This document shows positions 18,386-28,817 of a stretch of 29,988 nucleotides of DNA, in pieces. The notes beneath the pieces were generated by a model. It did not search any database. It was not told the DNA's origin and was given only the letters and a program-made list of their open reading frames with translations. How positions within the stretch are numbered: the first letter of the stretch is position 1; the number at the start of each line of letters is the position of its first letter. This DNA comes from Chara braunii (taxonomy: Eukaryota; Streptophyta; Charophyceae; Charales; Characeae): positions 99,439-129,426 of the forward strand of contig BFEA01000639.1 of NCBI GenBank assembly GCA_003427395.1. Direction: 5' to 3'. The translations under genes and the position numbers were made by a program.

Positions 18386-18840
18386 CCATGGTCTTTAGTC
18401 CCACTATTGCTCCCGAAATATCACCATTGGGCCCTACACAAAACAGGTACGTCTGGTGTTACTTATCAAGTTCCATTATCTGGGTTCGAACTCAGACCTA
18501 AATCTCACAGTTCATAGGTGTACGAACAGAGCTAGGTTGAGGGCTAGCTAGCTAGTCCTGATACTAGCGTCGGGGTCATGTCAGTCTACTCTGCATCGTC
18601 CTATTCTTATGGATGTCCCGAAGGACCGCCTCACATACACGGTCTCGGGAAACTCCCTCGTAACTGGTCGATCCTCGGTGATTCAGGATTGTAGTATTTT
18701 ACTCATCTATTTTCCGTAGAACTCAAACTCAAGTATGCCTTTCAATAATCCACGGATGAACTGAGCTAGGCCTGTTGGTCTGAACACTTGTCTCGGAACC
18801 GCCATTGATACTTGTTCGGTTTCAAAAGAGGGACTTTAAA
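18386..18840. other. Unassigned stretch next to rRNA fragment
   Basis: I could not align this convincingly to rRNA upstream of the fragment, nor to either retrotransposon. A GTTCGAAC palindrome at about 18484 resembles a tRNA T loop, but no tRNA folds around it. Confidence 0.3.
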
Positions 18841-19769
18841 TTAATAAAATAACAAGAATAAATCAACAAGAAGGAAAAAAGGTTGGGACAATGGAGGAAA
18901 ATGGGAGGGATTGTTGACACCTCCCCGGTCCCGTTGATCGGACCCACGGTCGGGACGATCAACAAAATCGAGGGGGGGGGTGGAATCGCCGCTCCCATGT
19001 TGTCGTCCCCGGTCGCTGGCCTCGATCCCCGTACCTCCAAGGTGAAAGTTCAAAGTCGTAACCAGTAGTACTCAACCTAAGTCTAAGTGTGGCAGTCACA
19101 CAAATGTATATAGGTGGGCTATCACACGGTGAGAGAGCGTATTGAAACAGGTCAAAGCCAAACCTCCGCCTACTGCTTGAAACCACCCCTACAAAGTTCC
19201 CGCATCTACTGTGCGAAGGCCTCGTTCTCGTCTTACTTCACCACTCACTCCGTTCATGCACGCCTTCGTCGAGACTGATGAAAAATTCTCTTTGATGGAT
19301 AGATACAAAGAGGCGCCCTACCGTATCCACTTGCTACGTGAGTTCTAATGTCCTTTAAAAACAAAACGAAATAAGTTACTTTTAAAATTGAGCCACAAGT
19401 AGTCAAACCAGACGCTGATTATAATAAAGCAACCTCCACTCGCACGTACGTGTTTTTGTCAAACCTACAATCCAAAAGAAAAAAAAATTAGTCCTAGGTC
19501 AACCAAAGGCAAAACGTTGACCGTCAATTGTACCGACTCTATAATATCAATGAGAAAAATCACGGGCGCCTCGAAACTGTGCGCCCACACATTCCCTACT
19601 TTTCCGTCAAACATTCTATCAACCAAGTGTAAATATTGTCGCGACTCGTGTGGTGCTCTCGATTTCGAAATCAAAACTTTTTTTTTTACCATTTGCAGAA
19701 ACCAAGGCGGGTACCCTTATAAAGGTATTCGCATCGACACCGGTACCCGCTAGGAAACCAGCAGTTCCT
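18841..19769. other. Unassigned stretch with two hairpins
   Basis: No gene recognised. GTTGATC and GATCAAC (about 18934-18964) and GCGGGTACC (19707) with GGTACCCGC (19742) form hairpins; the loop of the second contains CTTATAAAGG. Confidence 0.3.
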
Positions 19770-19916
19770 CACATCTTAAGTTGCAGCAATTTGGAATGAG
19801 TCAGACACTTTCATTATAAGCTGGAAAACCGACAACATTCCTTACATGTTAAGTTGCAGGCTTGCAACTCTTTGGAATGAGCCAAACACTTCCAACCTTT
19901 TTTTTTTTTTTTTTTT
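19770..19916. repeat. Short duplication ending in a 19-T run
   Basis: CACATCTTAAGTTGCAG and TTGGAATGAGTCAGACACTT recur about 70 bases later as TACATGTTAAGTTGCAG and TTGGAATGAGCCAAACACTT. The run of 19 T at 19898-19916 reads as poly(A) on the - strand, just beyond the 3' end of Ty3/Gypsy element 2. Confidence 0.7.
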
Positions 19917-19945
19917 GCTTTCAATTCATCAATAGAGGTCTGTGA

Positions 19946-21000
19946 TTTTACCGACAGTGGTACCGGGCAGGAGTGCACTAGACTGCATGAATACGCGGCC
20001 TATAGGGTCAGACCACGACCTGGTGTCACCGATTTAACAGTCAAAAGAGCGTGATATCTCTGACTCTAGGCGAGGGTAGCTAGAGGTCCGCTGCACAATC
20101 CTTAGACCTATAGTGGATCGCAAGAGTCATAAACATGCTTCTGCAAGGCGGCAAAACTCTGTAACAATAAAGCCGAAAAATCTAGAGTGTGGAGCAAGCT
20201 CCACACTGAGTCCATGCGACACACCTTAAGCTACATAATGTCAAAATAAAAGCAAATGTCTTGTATACACATCCTAAGATTTACAACTAATACAAGAAAT
20301 GAAATCAAGCATCATACAATCCTAAAGTCCGAGAGACAACTGTCTCAGTGCTGAAAAGAAAAAATAACAATATCGAACAAAATCATATTGTGTCGCTGGA
20401 CCACTAAGAGAAGGATGGTCTCAGTAGGGTAAAAGAAGCCTAAGAATTTAAACTCCCAGGGGCAGACACACATAAAGGTGGGATAGGTCATCAGGCTCAG
20501 CGCAAGGCATTGGTAGGGAAATAAAACCAATGACCCTAACAGATAGACCATCAAGGCGGGTAATGCTCGATAAAAGGGTGACACCATGTGGTATCGACCA
20601 TAAAAGGGAAGTTTGAGACAGAGGTGAATATGCCTAAGCAAAGACGTGCAATGACCGACACTATGGGTGATGGATACAGTGGGTGAGAGAAACATGCACA
20701 CAACTCACCGACTGGGAGAGAGTTGTATAGGGGAGCAGCGAAATCAAGATATTGCTACAGTCCCAATACCTGTGCGATACCAAGGGAGAACCAGACTTTA
20801 CGAGAACCAGCTAATAGAGAAATATCATGTGACAAAAAAAAGAAATATACAGGTAGGATGGTGGTGTGAAGTAGTTATGTTCAAAGAAGCCAAAACCGAC
20901 AAAGTAGTTGAAATCCTCAAAAGAAGACGATGACATCGATGAACTAGGAGTCGATGTCGATATCGAAGAAGAGTCACAAAATGCTAACAACCTGAAGTAG
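19946..21000 (-). mobile_element. Ty3/Gypsy element 2, 3' non-coding region
   Basis: Homologous to 14354-15428 throughout, with many substitutions and small indels; shared landmarks are given there. On the - strand it follows the chromodomain and, about 30 bases past the end of homology, runs into a 19-A tract. LTR limits cannot be assigned. Confidence 0.7.
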
Positions 21001-22480
21001 CTGAAAATGGAGTACATGAAAGTGTGAGTCACTGAGAGAAGGAAGGTGATAAGAGTGTCGGTTGTCAAGGCGTCGAGAGCAACAACGAGTGCATTGTGGA
21101 TGCGTGAAGGCGTTCGTCTGCTGCTGAAGAACGACCTCCGAGGGAGCGGGATCGTCCTCATCAATCTCCTCTGCCGAAGGAGAAGGAAAAGGGTTGGTCA
21201 GCAGAGCAGAAGAAGACATCTCAACACGACGAGCACGATCATATGCACGCACCAACATCCTAGCGTGCTGCAAGTGCTCGAGGGCCTCTTATGCAGCCTT
21301 CTCATCATGATATTCCTTCCAACGCACAAGATACTCGATGCATAGAGAGGTGTAGTCGATAATTCGACGAGATACGATGTAGGAAACGACGAATTTCTCT
21401 TCACCGTCTACAATGATAGGTGAATGGAACTCATAAGGGCATCAGACGAATCGCTCAGACAGTCTACGATAATAACACAACAAGGAGACATGGTAAACTT
21501 TGTGTACGTGAGCCTGTCGAAGTTAATTAGGCAGCTTCATAAGGAAACGTATCGGATTAGGGGAAGTATCAGAACCGACAGCCTGAAAGATGCGGCATGT
21601 GTCGAAGAAGTGACGTCTAATGAGCACATCGTCATCGACTTTGATACATCCACGTTCGGTTCGCTTGTACAACCATGCGAGTCTGAAAGGCAGCTATACT
21701 TTCGTGTGAGCGCTTCATAAACGCCGATATATGCGCAACCCAAGCGTCAAGCACAGGACAACAAGTGTCTTGGTGCAGCTGCGACAATCACAAAAAATCA
21801 TGAGGTATGCGAGGGTGGTATCGAGGTCACAATAAAATAACGACATCCCCGTAGCTGGCGAAACGGCATGGTTGTAAACAATCTCTGCATGGGCTAACTG
21901 TAAGTCCCACAATAGGTCATCCCTAACAACATCACCGAGAGTTTTGTTGGTGATCTCGGTCTGACCATTCGTTCGAGGTTAGTAAAATGACAAGAAACGC
22001 AACTAAATACATACACGTGATAGAGACGTTCGCCAGAACATGCTGGTAAAGCGCGGGTCACGGTCAGAGATTATGCTTTGAGGTAAGTTGTGCTATCTCA
22101 TAACTCGCCAGAACATGTTGGCGACCTCACGGGTGTCAATGCGATAGCGACACAAGACAAAACGTGCACGCTTCAATCACCAAAATAACATTATGACCAC
22201 GCTCAGTGGGGGGGGCAGAGGAGACAAACAAAGTCTATGGAGATGGACAACCAACGACCCTCATTTATAAGTAGAGGCTGGAGTAACCCATACGGAAGAT
22301 GCGTCGTATTGTTCACCTTCTGGCAGGTAGGACACTCAAAGAGGTAGCTCATAAATAATTCCTTGCGCTTAGGTCACTCGTACAGACGGCTAACACGAGC
22401 AATCGTTTTATTGAAGCCCATATGACCGATAACTGCCTGGTCATGAAACTCGACTACGGCCTGGATACGGAGCTATCAAT
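21000..22480 (-). pseudogene. Ty3/Gypsy element 2: integrase and chromodomain, heavily decayed
   Basis: The chromodomain is readable at about 21230-21400 on the - strand (YIVSRRIIDY, YLVRWKEYHDE, EHLQHARMLV), with a stop where element 1 has the Thr-Trp of ATWE. Upstream, WDLQLAHAEIVYNH and MSLFYCDLD match the end of element 1's integrase core, and the zinc finger and core lie between about 21900 and 22450 in shifting frames. Stops and indels are frequent, so no part could function. Confidence 0.8.
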
Positions 22481-23108
22481 TAGAGGAAACACAGATATAT
22501 GAGTATCGGCGGTCATAGTTACCACGCCAACACACGAGGTTGTTCTTCTCGAGAGAATATGAAGGAATGGACTTGTCACTCACAATGTCGAGGCAATAGT
22601 GGTACTAAGTGTGAAACTCGTGGGTCATTGATGGATGGTGGTCACCAAGATGACAGCGAGATGGATCTGCTCCTAATTGTGGTCAGGATAATTGGGGACA
22701 AGATGGCAACGAGATGGATCTGCTCATAATTAGGGACAAGACATCGGTGACGTGGTTCGTTTCACCCTTGATGGACTGAGTGGCGAAAATGAACTTGGAT
22801 AAGGGATGTCACCAACATGCTTGTTGAGAGGAAAACTTAGGCTTTATGAGGAAAACTTATGTTATCCGTGTGCATCGTAAAGGGCACCCTGCATGGATAA
22901 GGATGTCAGTGTCAGGTAACATAAATTGCTGCGAGAAACACACATTCATCGACAATGTAGTTTATCGCGCCAAACAATAACTGACGGGAGAAGAAGGGAA
23001 TTCGACAATCCTCAGCCTGAGCCTCGACAGTCGCATCCTCCGGGATGGCCGAAGAGTATCTAACGAGAGGACTGTTATGGAGGGAAGTGGTGGAAAGGTA
23101 GGCATTAA
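22480..23108 (-). pseudogene. Ty3/Gypsy element 2: RNase H remnant
   Basis: Nucleotide similarity to 17037-17500 is clear (for example the stretch encoding the HLAVISV-like and ADALSR-like regions), but indels and stops break the frame into short pieces. Confidence 0.65.
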
Positions 23109-24358
23109 TTAGGAAACAGTGCTAGCAAGACGGGGAGAAAAGTGACAAATATGAGGATAAGAATGATCATGCGTTGTGAGAAACGTCTTAGAAAGTAAAC
23201 CTCCTACTGCGAAATATGACGTATCAGTGGTGACACTGAAAGAACGATCAAGAGGTGGATGAAAAACCGACGCACAAGTCACCGTCTTTTTCAACGCACA
23301 AAAGATACCCTCACAAATGGGTGTCCAAAACCATTGCGTGTTCTTTCGAAAGAGGGTGGAGGTAAGGATGTAGAAGTATTTGGTATATTCTTGGATCGAC
23401 TTAATGTAGTAACGAGTAAGCCCGAGGAAATTGCTAAGTTGCTTAGTAAATGTCGGGGTTAGCCACTCCTCGCTAGCAGTGATCTTTTTATGGTCCATGT
23501 GAAGATCTTGATCAAACACATAGTATCATACGAAGTCAACTTTGCGTTCGGCAAAGCCGCACTTACTAGACTTGGCATATAAGTCGTACTTGCGTAAACG
23601 TTGTAGGACATTGCGGTGGTGTATGACCTTGTGTTCTAAGGTTCGACTGTAGACCAAGATGTCAATAAGCCTAAGGTATGAGAACGTACCCTTCAAGGAT
23701 ATCCCTGAAAATATCATGCATCATCGTCTGGTAGGAGGCGGGTGCATTGGTGAGGCCAAATGAAATCACCATTAACTTGTAGTTGTCGAAGTGCAATCGA
23801 AAGACGGTCTTCGACTAGTCCTCTACGACAACGTGGATCTGGTGATAATCGCAACGAAAATGAATCTTCGTAAAGAAACGGTTGTCTGGCAGACGCCGGA
23901 CGGTAAAACAATTCATACGCGCGAGGCACGCGATCGTTTTTCTTAACCGTGTAACAGCTAAGGCCACGGTACTAGTCGATACAAAGGTGAAGAGTTTCAT
24001 TCGCTTTGCGCTCTTTGCGAGTAAAGAGGGTGGGTGCTTCAACCCATGGTGAGTTATTGGGTTTAATGAAACCCAAACAAAGGATCTCCTCAACCTGATG
24101 ATTGAATTTCGCCGGCAATGGAATCAAGAGTTGATCGGGTGTCTCATGGTGGATACGATAGGCAGACACGAGATGGATAGAATGTTCAATACTGCGCATG
24201 AACAAGATCTCGTTGTATGAGAAATACAAGGCAAAGGCGTTGTGGTACTCTCGAATCAAGTCGCAAACGGCATACCCTAAGTCGGCGGTGAACCACACGA
24301 GTTCCTCAGCGTCTACATCAGCGCGTGATGTATATGTGGACTTGACAGTGAACGACAT
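23109..24358 (-). pseudogene. Ty3/Gypsy element 2: reverse transcriptase
   Basis: Frames on the - strand show, in order, DLIREYHNAFALYFSYNE, GFIKPNNSPWVEAP with LFTRKERK, CDYHQIHVVVED, FGLTNAPASYQT, a catalytic-region segment LIDILVYSRT, DLYAKSSKCGFAERKVDF, FLGLTRYYI and TVTCASVFHPPLD. At the catalytic motif the first of the two Asp residues is replaced (Ile-Asp instead of Asp-Asp), so the enzyme would be dead even without the several stops and frameshifts. Confidence 0.88.
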
Positions 24359-25120
24359 GGGAACTTGAGATGTTGAAAGGGTATCCGCACGTTGAGGGTT
24401 GGATGTAGAGATGAGAGCCGCGAGGATGGATGAAGGTTCTAGGATATCGGCCTCTGATGAGATGAGCTCAACGTTTGGACAGAGGTCAGAGGGGATAGTG
24501 GTGAAAAATATCCATGACGTTCACCAAGTAGAGGGTGACGTCCACTTCATGTATGAAGTAAGCGAGTTGGCGGTGGGAAGTAAAGGCAATGTCTGAGTGG
24601 GACCCTAAGGGACGAGGGTCTTGGGGAGGTAAGAAGGGGTGTCCCCCGTGGTACCAATGAAGGGGACATTATGAGTCTGACCAGACTTCTTTTCTGGAAT
24701 GGGTGTTTCGATCTCGCTCATTCAACCTCTGTGCCATAGAACTTGCGAGACCCGAAAGTGTTAAGGATGAAGTTGTACCCAGTCTCTAACACAACGAAGT
24801 GTGAAGATAAATGACAATGGTGACTCTGGTGAGACGCTTGGGTACAATCCGACAAGTGGAGGGTAAGAGGAAGTGGAAGGCATAACCATTTGATCGAAGA
24901 AGTGACGCGTCCTGTTATCTCAGAGATTAATAGAGATAGAAAACCCAGACCTAGCTAGACGAGCTTCCTCAACCATGCAAGGGTGAATGAAATCGCTTTG
25001 CAAGTCGGAATCCTATAAAGTGTGGTACACCCTTGTAGACGTCCCAATTGTCAGATCGAGGAGAGATGACATAACATTTTCATGAGTCGCCAACTAAGCG
25101 CTACAACGAACTATGCTAAT
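24359..25120 (-). pseudogene. Ty3/Gypsy element 2: gag-pol linker, protease expected here
   Basis: By position this should hold the aspartic protease. I could not find a clear DTG/DSG active-site motif; the frames are short and broken. The last part before the reverse transcriptase reads ILEPSSILAALIS, a Ser/Thr-rich linker. Confidence 0.45.
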
Positions 25121-25690
25121 AGCACGGTGCGTCATAAGTCCCAGAGGGGAAGGACTAGATACAGCGGTCTGCTTCGGGGCAAACGGTACCTCGACAGACG
25201 GCAAGGTGGAGAGAACTGCGTTTATCGTGTCTTGCAGGACTTCTGATATGGTAGCCAAAGGGGCAAATTGTGACTTAGTGGTTAAACCGGTTACAAACGA
25301 GTCCTTAAACCGGTTACAGACGAGTCCGCAACGGTACACAACATCGTGGCTAGGTGGATGGTATGGGCCTGAAGGCGCCAATGGGGGACTGTGATCGACG
25401 TCGACAAGATATGTCAGCACGATGCGTCATAAGTCTCAGAGGGGAAGGACTAGATACAGTGGTCTGCTCCGGGGCAAACGGTACCTCGACAAACGGCATG
25501 GTAGAGAGAACTGTGTTTATCATGTCTTGAGGGACTTCTGATATGGTAGCCAGAGGGGCAAACTGTGACTTAGCGATTGGAAAACCGGTTACAGACGAGT
25601 CCTCAACGGTACACAACATCGTGGCTAGGTGGATGGTATGGGCCTGAAGGCGCCAATGGGGGACTGTAATCGACGTCGACAAGATATGTT
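25121..25690 (-). repeat. Tandem duplication of 295 and 275 bp inside element 2
   Basis: Unit 1 is 25121-25415 and unit 2 is 25416-25690. Both run from AGCACG.TGCGTCATAAGT to GACGTCGACAAGATATGT and are nearly identical. Unit 1 has an extra 23-base internal repeat (25282-25304 and 25305-25327). Both units translate on the - strand to the same segment (PPLAPSGPYHPPSHDVVYR ... SQFAPLATISEV ... VEVPFAP), placing it after capsid and before protease. Unit lengths are not multiples of three, so the duplication breaks the frame. Confidence 0.92.
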
Positions 25691-26663
25691 AGCATAGAAC
25701 CGATTAAGGGCGGTATGGTATGCGCACCGTGAGGAAGTGTGTTCGTCCTAGCGACCACGAATGCAACTGGGACGAGCCTCGATGAAAGCACACTCATCAC
25801 GGGATAAAGCTCCGCGCGAAGGGACAAAACATTACGAGAGGTTCACCTACGGGATAGGGAATGTGTGGGCACTGGGCTGTGCATAAGCGATCACCAGGGG
25901 TGGCCGTTTCATCTTCTAGATGGCAGCGAATAATATCCATGAGCTTAATATCGTACTCTAGCGCATTGTAGTACTTAGAGAATGGTACTCCGTTCTGAGT
26001 TGGGTGGCGAAAACGACCAGCAAAAGAGGAACGGCCTCGGGTGGTACCGTGTGAACGAGTGGTGGTGACAGACTGCGAAGAGGACGAGGTGGTGGAGAAA
26101 CAACTACACATCCTCGGATATTGACTGACACCATCGTACACCTGCTCCGCCAGCGAGAATGACCGCCTCCATAGTGCTACGCGGTAGTCAACCATAAAAC
26201 TAAAACAAAATAAGTCGATGAGAGTGACCTCTGAAAAAAACGTCTTATCACAAGCAAGGCGGGTGTTTTGGAAAACCAGGATGTGGCACTCTGAGTGACG
26301 TGCGACACTGAACCCTGACCATCTCGTCTGATTACTGCGGGTCGGGGCGTAGGTGGCATCATGTCGAACGCCAAACCGATCGTGGAGAAGGGTCATAAAG
26401 TCCGCAAACAAGGGGACCTCACCTGTGTGACATTCATGAGAATAATAAATCTCCCACGAGGCAAAAGGGCTGCCTCGGAATTTGATCGCGAGCACATTAC
26501 ACCACATCTCCTGGGGAGTAGTCGTTAATTTTAGTGTGCCTATGGCTATTTGCAACCATTGCGACAAGCGGAGTGTGCCATCGTAGTCGGCTATGTCCGA
26601 GAGGCGCACAAGGGGGGGACCGTTGTGTTGATGGCGAGGGGAGAAATACTGAGGCGCATGCAC
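25691..26663 (-). pseudogene. Ty3/Gypsy element 2: gag capsid region
   Basis: A 288-codon open frame ends at 25797. Its first 110 residues fit a retrotransposon gag capsid: LSDIADYDGTLRLSQWLQIA, MWCNVLAIKFRGSPFASWE and FADFMTLLHDRFGV. A Ser/Thr/Arg-rich stretch (residues about 190-225) follows. I cannot find an intact CCHC zinc knuckle. Confidence 0.75.
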
Positions 26664-27789
26664 TGCGGCGACAAAAGTCGGGGCCGCTGCAGGGGTAGGA
26701 ATGAGAGCAGCCTGGGTACGTGGCCGCTGAAAAGGGGGCGAACATATGTGAATGCAACGGTCACGGGAGGTTGCAAAGGGATGGTAAAGCAGGACGGGAG
26801 AGGAGAGGCTATATGTCGAGGAAAGTGAGTCTGCATGATAGAAGTGAACGAGGTGGCAAAGGAATATGAAGGGTGAGCAACATGTGGTCCTCTGAAGGGT
26901 GAGGCTGTATCAGCATAAGGATCTCCGTCTGAGCCTGCACGGTGGTGGTTAGCAAAGCAACCTCTCGCTGGGAGCACGGGGTCGAAGGTGGAGGAGTTGG
27001 AGAGGGTACCCAAGTGGGAGAAGGAGTCCCGAACTGAGGGGTGCCTTGAGCGTGGAGGCAAGAAGGAGGTGAAGGGTCGAGCCGTAATGCCGCAACCGGT
27101 GCGGAAAGTTGTGGAGCAGCATTGGGATGGGTAGATGAAACTACTTTTACATCCCAGTACCTGGGTGGCAACACCTATGGCAATGGCCGAAGCGGAGGCC
27201 GACGGAGGGGCTGCAACAGACGGGATTGTATGCGTGGCAACGACACTCACCATTGACGAAGGAGGAGTGTTGGAACTGCCACATCTTTGCGTCTAAAGTC
27301 ATGGAGAACCGGACTGTGAGCTGGTCGAGGAGGAAGTGTGAGAGCGGTGGGGGGAGCGAGGAGAAGAGTCCTTTGAGGCAGTTGACGTCGAGCATTATTG
27401 AATTGAGTTGCACTTGCATAGGTGCAAGCGCGTCGAGCGCGCTGAGTCATGCTTGCAAAGGTGCAAGGAGGGACGTGAGGACGTCACGAAGGTCCATGGG
27501 GGCCTGACCCAGGACCGCTGGCTGAATGGGCGCCACAGAGGTGTATGGCACTGCCACGATCTCCTCGGATGTACTCCCGTCTGTGTACAGCAGGGGCAGG
27601 GGGGTAGACATGGTGGGAGGTGGAGAAAGAGGTGGGGAAAGAGGTGGGCTGCTGTGTGGGGAAAGGGGCCCACCAGTAATAGGGAGCGGACCGCGGGAGC
27701 GGAGTGGGTAGTTGAAAGTCGGTTTGCCCCGGAATCGGCGGGCCGCGCGTGAGATTGTGGCATGAACCAGATTGAGGGAGAGGATCCAT
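26664..27789 (-). pseudogene. Ty3/Gypsy element 2: gag N-terminal region
   Basis: The likely start is the ATG at 27787-27789 (MDPLPQSGSCHNL). The region then reads in changing frames: a helical Leu-rich segment (DVLTSLLAPLQA and SALDALAPMQVQLN near 27400-27500), a Pro/Ser/Thr-rich middle, and REVALLTTTVQAQTEILMLI (near 26930-26980), which looks like a short coiled coil just before the capsid. Frame changes show decay. Confidence 0.6.
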
Positions 27790-28020
27790 TCGGGTTTATT
27801 GTGCCCGAAGGGAGGAGCTGGAAAAGAGGGGGGTCAGAGAACCCTAAACCCTAAGAAAATCCTAACCGGGATAGGTGGGGGTTAGGGTTGAAGGGTGCCA
27901 ACTTTTTTTGTTTTTTCCTATGGAATTTTGACTATTTTTTCCTAAACTCACCAGTTCTATTGGCTCAAATTCGTACCGCAATTACAGAGGGCCCTGCATG
28001 CACGGCACCACAATTGCAGC
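27790..28020. other. Leader side of element 2, telomere-like motif and a hairpin
   Basis: ACCCTAAACCCTAA (27841-27854) and GTTAGGGTT (about 27881) lie just upstream of gag. CAGAGGGCC and GGCCCTCTG (about 27984-28029) form a perfect 9-bp hairpin that extends slightly past this interval. No LTR matching the 3' region and no clear primer-binding site was found. Confidence 0.4.
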
Positions 28021-28051
28021 TGGCCCTCTGCCCCCTCCCAGAACAAAAGCA

Positions 28052-28164
28052 ATCCAGCAGGTGAAGCTCCCCACCAATGGAATGGAGTCGTCCAATATCG
28101 GCCTCGATCCAGTCGGTTCTCCTTACGCCACTGGACCGCAGGTCACTGCAGGATGTTCAAAGTG

Positions 28165-28244
<80 letters not shown>
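28052..28244 (+). repeat. SINE-like core with 80-base poly(A)
   Basis: TCCAGCAGGTGAAGCTCCCC, then ACCAATGGAATGGAGT keeps the GGTG/CACC and GCTCC/GGAGT pairs. It is followed by GATCCAGTCGGTTCTCCTTA and CGCCACTGGACC, which rebuild the main subtype's terminal hairpin with different bases. The tail is 80 uninterrupted A (28165-28244). The first half of the 5' hairpin is missing. CAATTGCAGC at 28011 and 28248 may be a target duplication. Confidence 0.75.
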
Positions 28245-28245
<1 letters not shown>

Positions 28246-28380
28246 CGCAATTGCAGCAGACCCTAGACGTATTTGAGTAACAACTGGGCTCGTGGATTGT
28301 GAAGTAAGGAGCTAGGTGGTATCTCATAGCTCACCTTTTATCTTGTGCTTCAAGCTTACTTTTGGAAAGCATAGTAGGAG

Positions 28381-28408
28381 GGGACGCTGGACCCGGTTTC
28401 CAGCAGGT
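28381..28408 (+). repeat. SINE-like core, head fragment
   Basis: GGGACGCTGGACCCGGTTTC plus CAGCAGGT is an exact consensus head that stops at the start of the pseudoknot and continues with unrelated CTTTCTTTGAG. Confidence 0.75.
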
Positions 28409-28457
28409 CTTTCTTTGAGATATTTTGAACAGTTGGATCAAGAGTCAAGCTGGGCTC

Positions 28458-28664
28458 TTAAACCACCAGTACCTCGCTCAGCTATTGAATCCGAGCCTCC
28501 CAGCACGCTTCGCGCCAAGTCCTGCCGAACTGCCGTCGCAATTTTCTTTTTCGTTTTGCCTGCGGCCTCCAGCCAATGCGGTCCGGCAGGCCGAAGCCCA
28601 AATGGCGCGGCGCGTATAGGGGAAGCGCCGCGGCCGATAGCTGGGCCAGGTACTGGTGGTTTAA
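28458..28664. mobile_element. MITE with TTAA flanks (piggyBac-like), best copy
   Basis: TTAA (28458-28461 and 28661-28664) flanks a 199 bp body. Its ends ACCACCAGTACCTCGCTCAG and ACCACCAGTACCTGGCCCAG (inverse) match at all but two of the first 24 positions. The GC-rich interior resembles copy 2 at 955-1155. Confidence 0.75.
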
Positions 28665-28817
28665 GCGAAACTGGCTGAGGCTGCCAGGATAACTCCGGGT
28701 TGAATTGTGAGGTCCCCGGCCTCGGTTTTCAGTGGTTTTATAATATAAATTTCAAGCTTTCCAAAAAAAAAAAAAGAAAAAAAAAAAAGACGTATTTGAG
28801 TATCATCACTGTGGTCT

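Larger units (their letters stand above)
28266..28802 (+). mobile_element. Retroposon with 14-base target-site duplication, carrying a MITE
   Basis: GACGTATTTGAGTA occurs at 28266-28279 and 28789-28802, the second right after an A-rich tail (28763-28788). The 509 bp between them hold a SINE-core head (28381-28408), a complete TTAA MITE (28458-28664) and ~100 bp ending ATAATATAAATTTCAAGC before the A tract. Tail plus duplication indicates reverse transcription of a polyadenylated RNA. No coding frame is recognised, so its source is unknown. Confidence 0.75.

Noticed and set aside
18478-18500. GGGTTCGAACTC as a tRNA B box
   Set aside because: It is a GTTCGAAC palindrome with an ill-fitting stem and no A box at the right distance.
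26591-27253. 220-codon open frame on the - strand
   Set aside because: It overlaps the gag region in a frame without gag-like features; the neighbouring frame with the Leu-rich helix fits gag better.
27895-27910. TGGCACCC on the - strand as a primer-binding site for element 2
   Set aside because: Only the TGG and a few bases are suggestive; it does not match the usual initiator-Met type and no LTR end precedes it.
28077-28280. Open frame with a long lysine run
   Set aside because: It is the translation of the 80-base poly(A) tail, not a protein.
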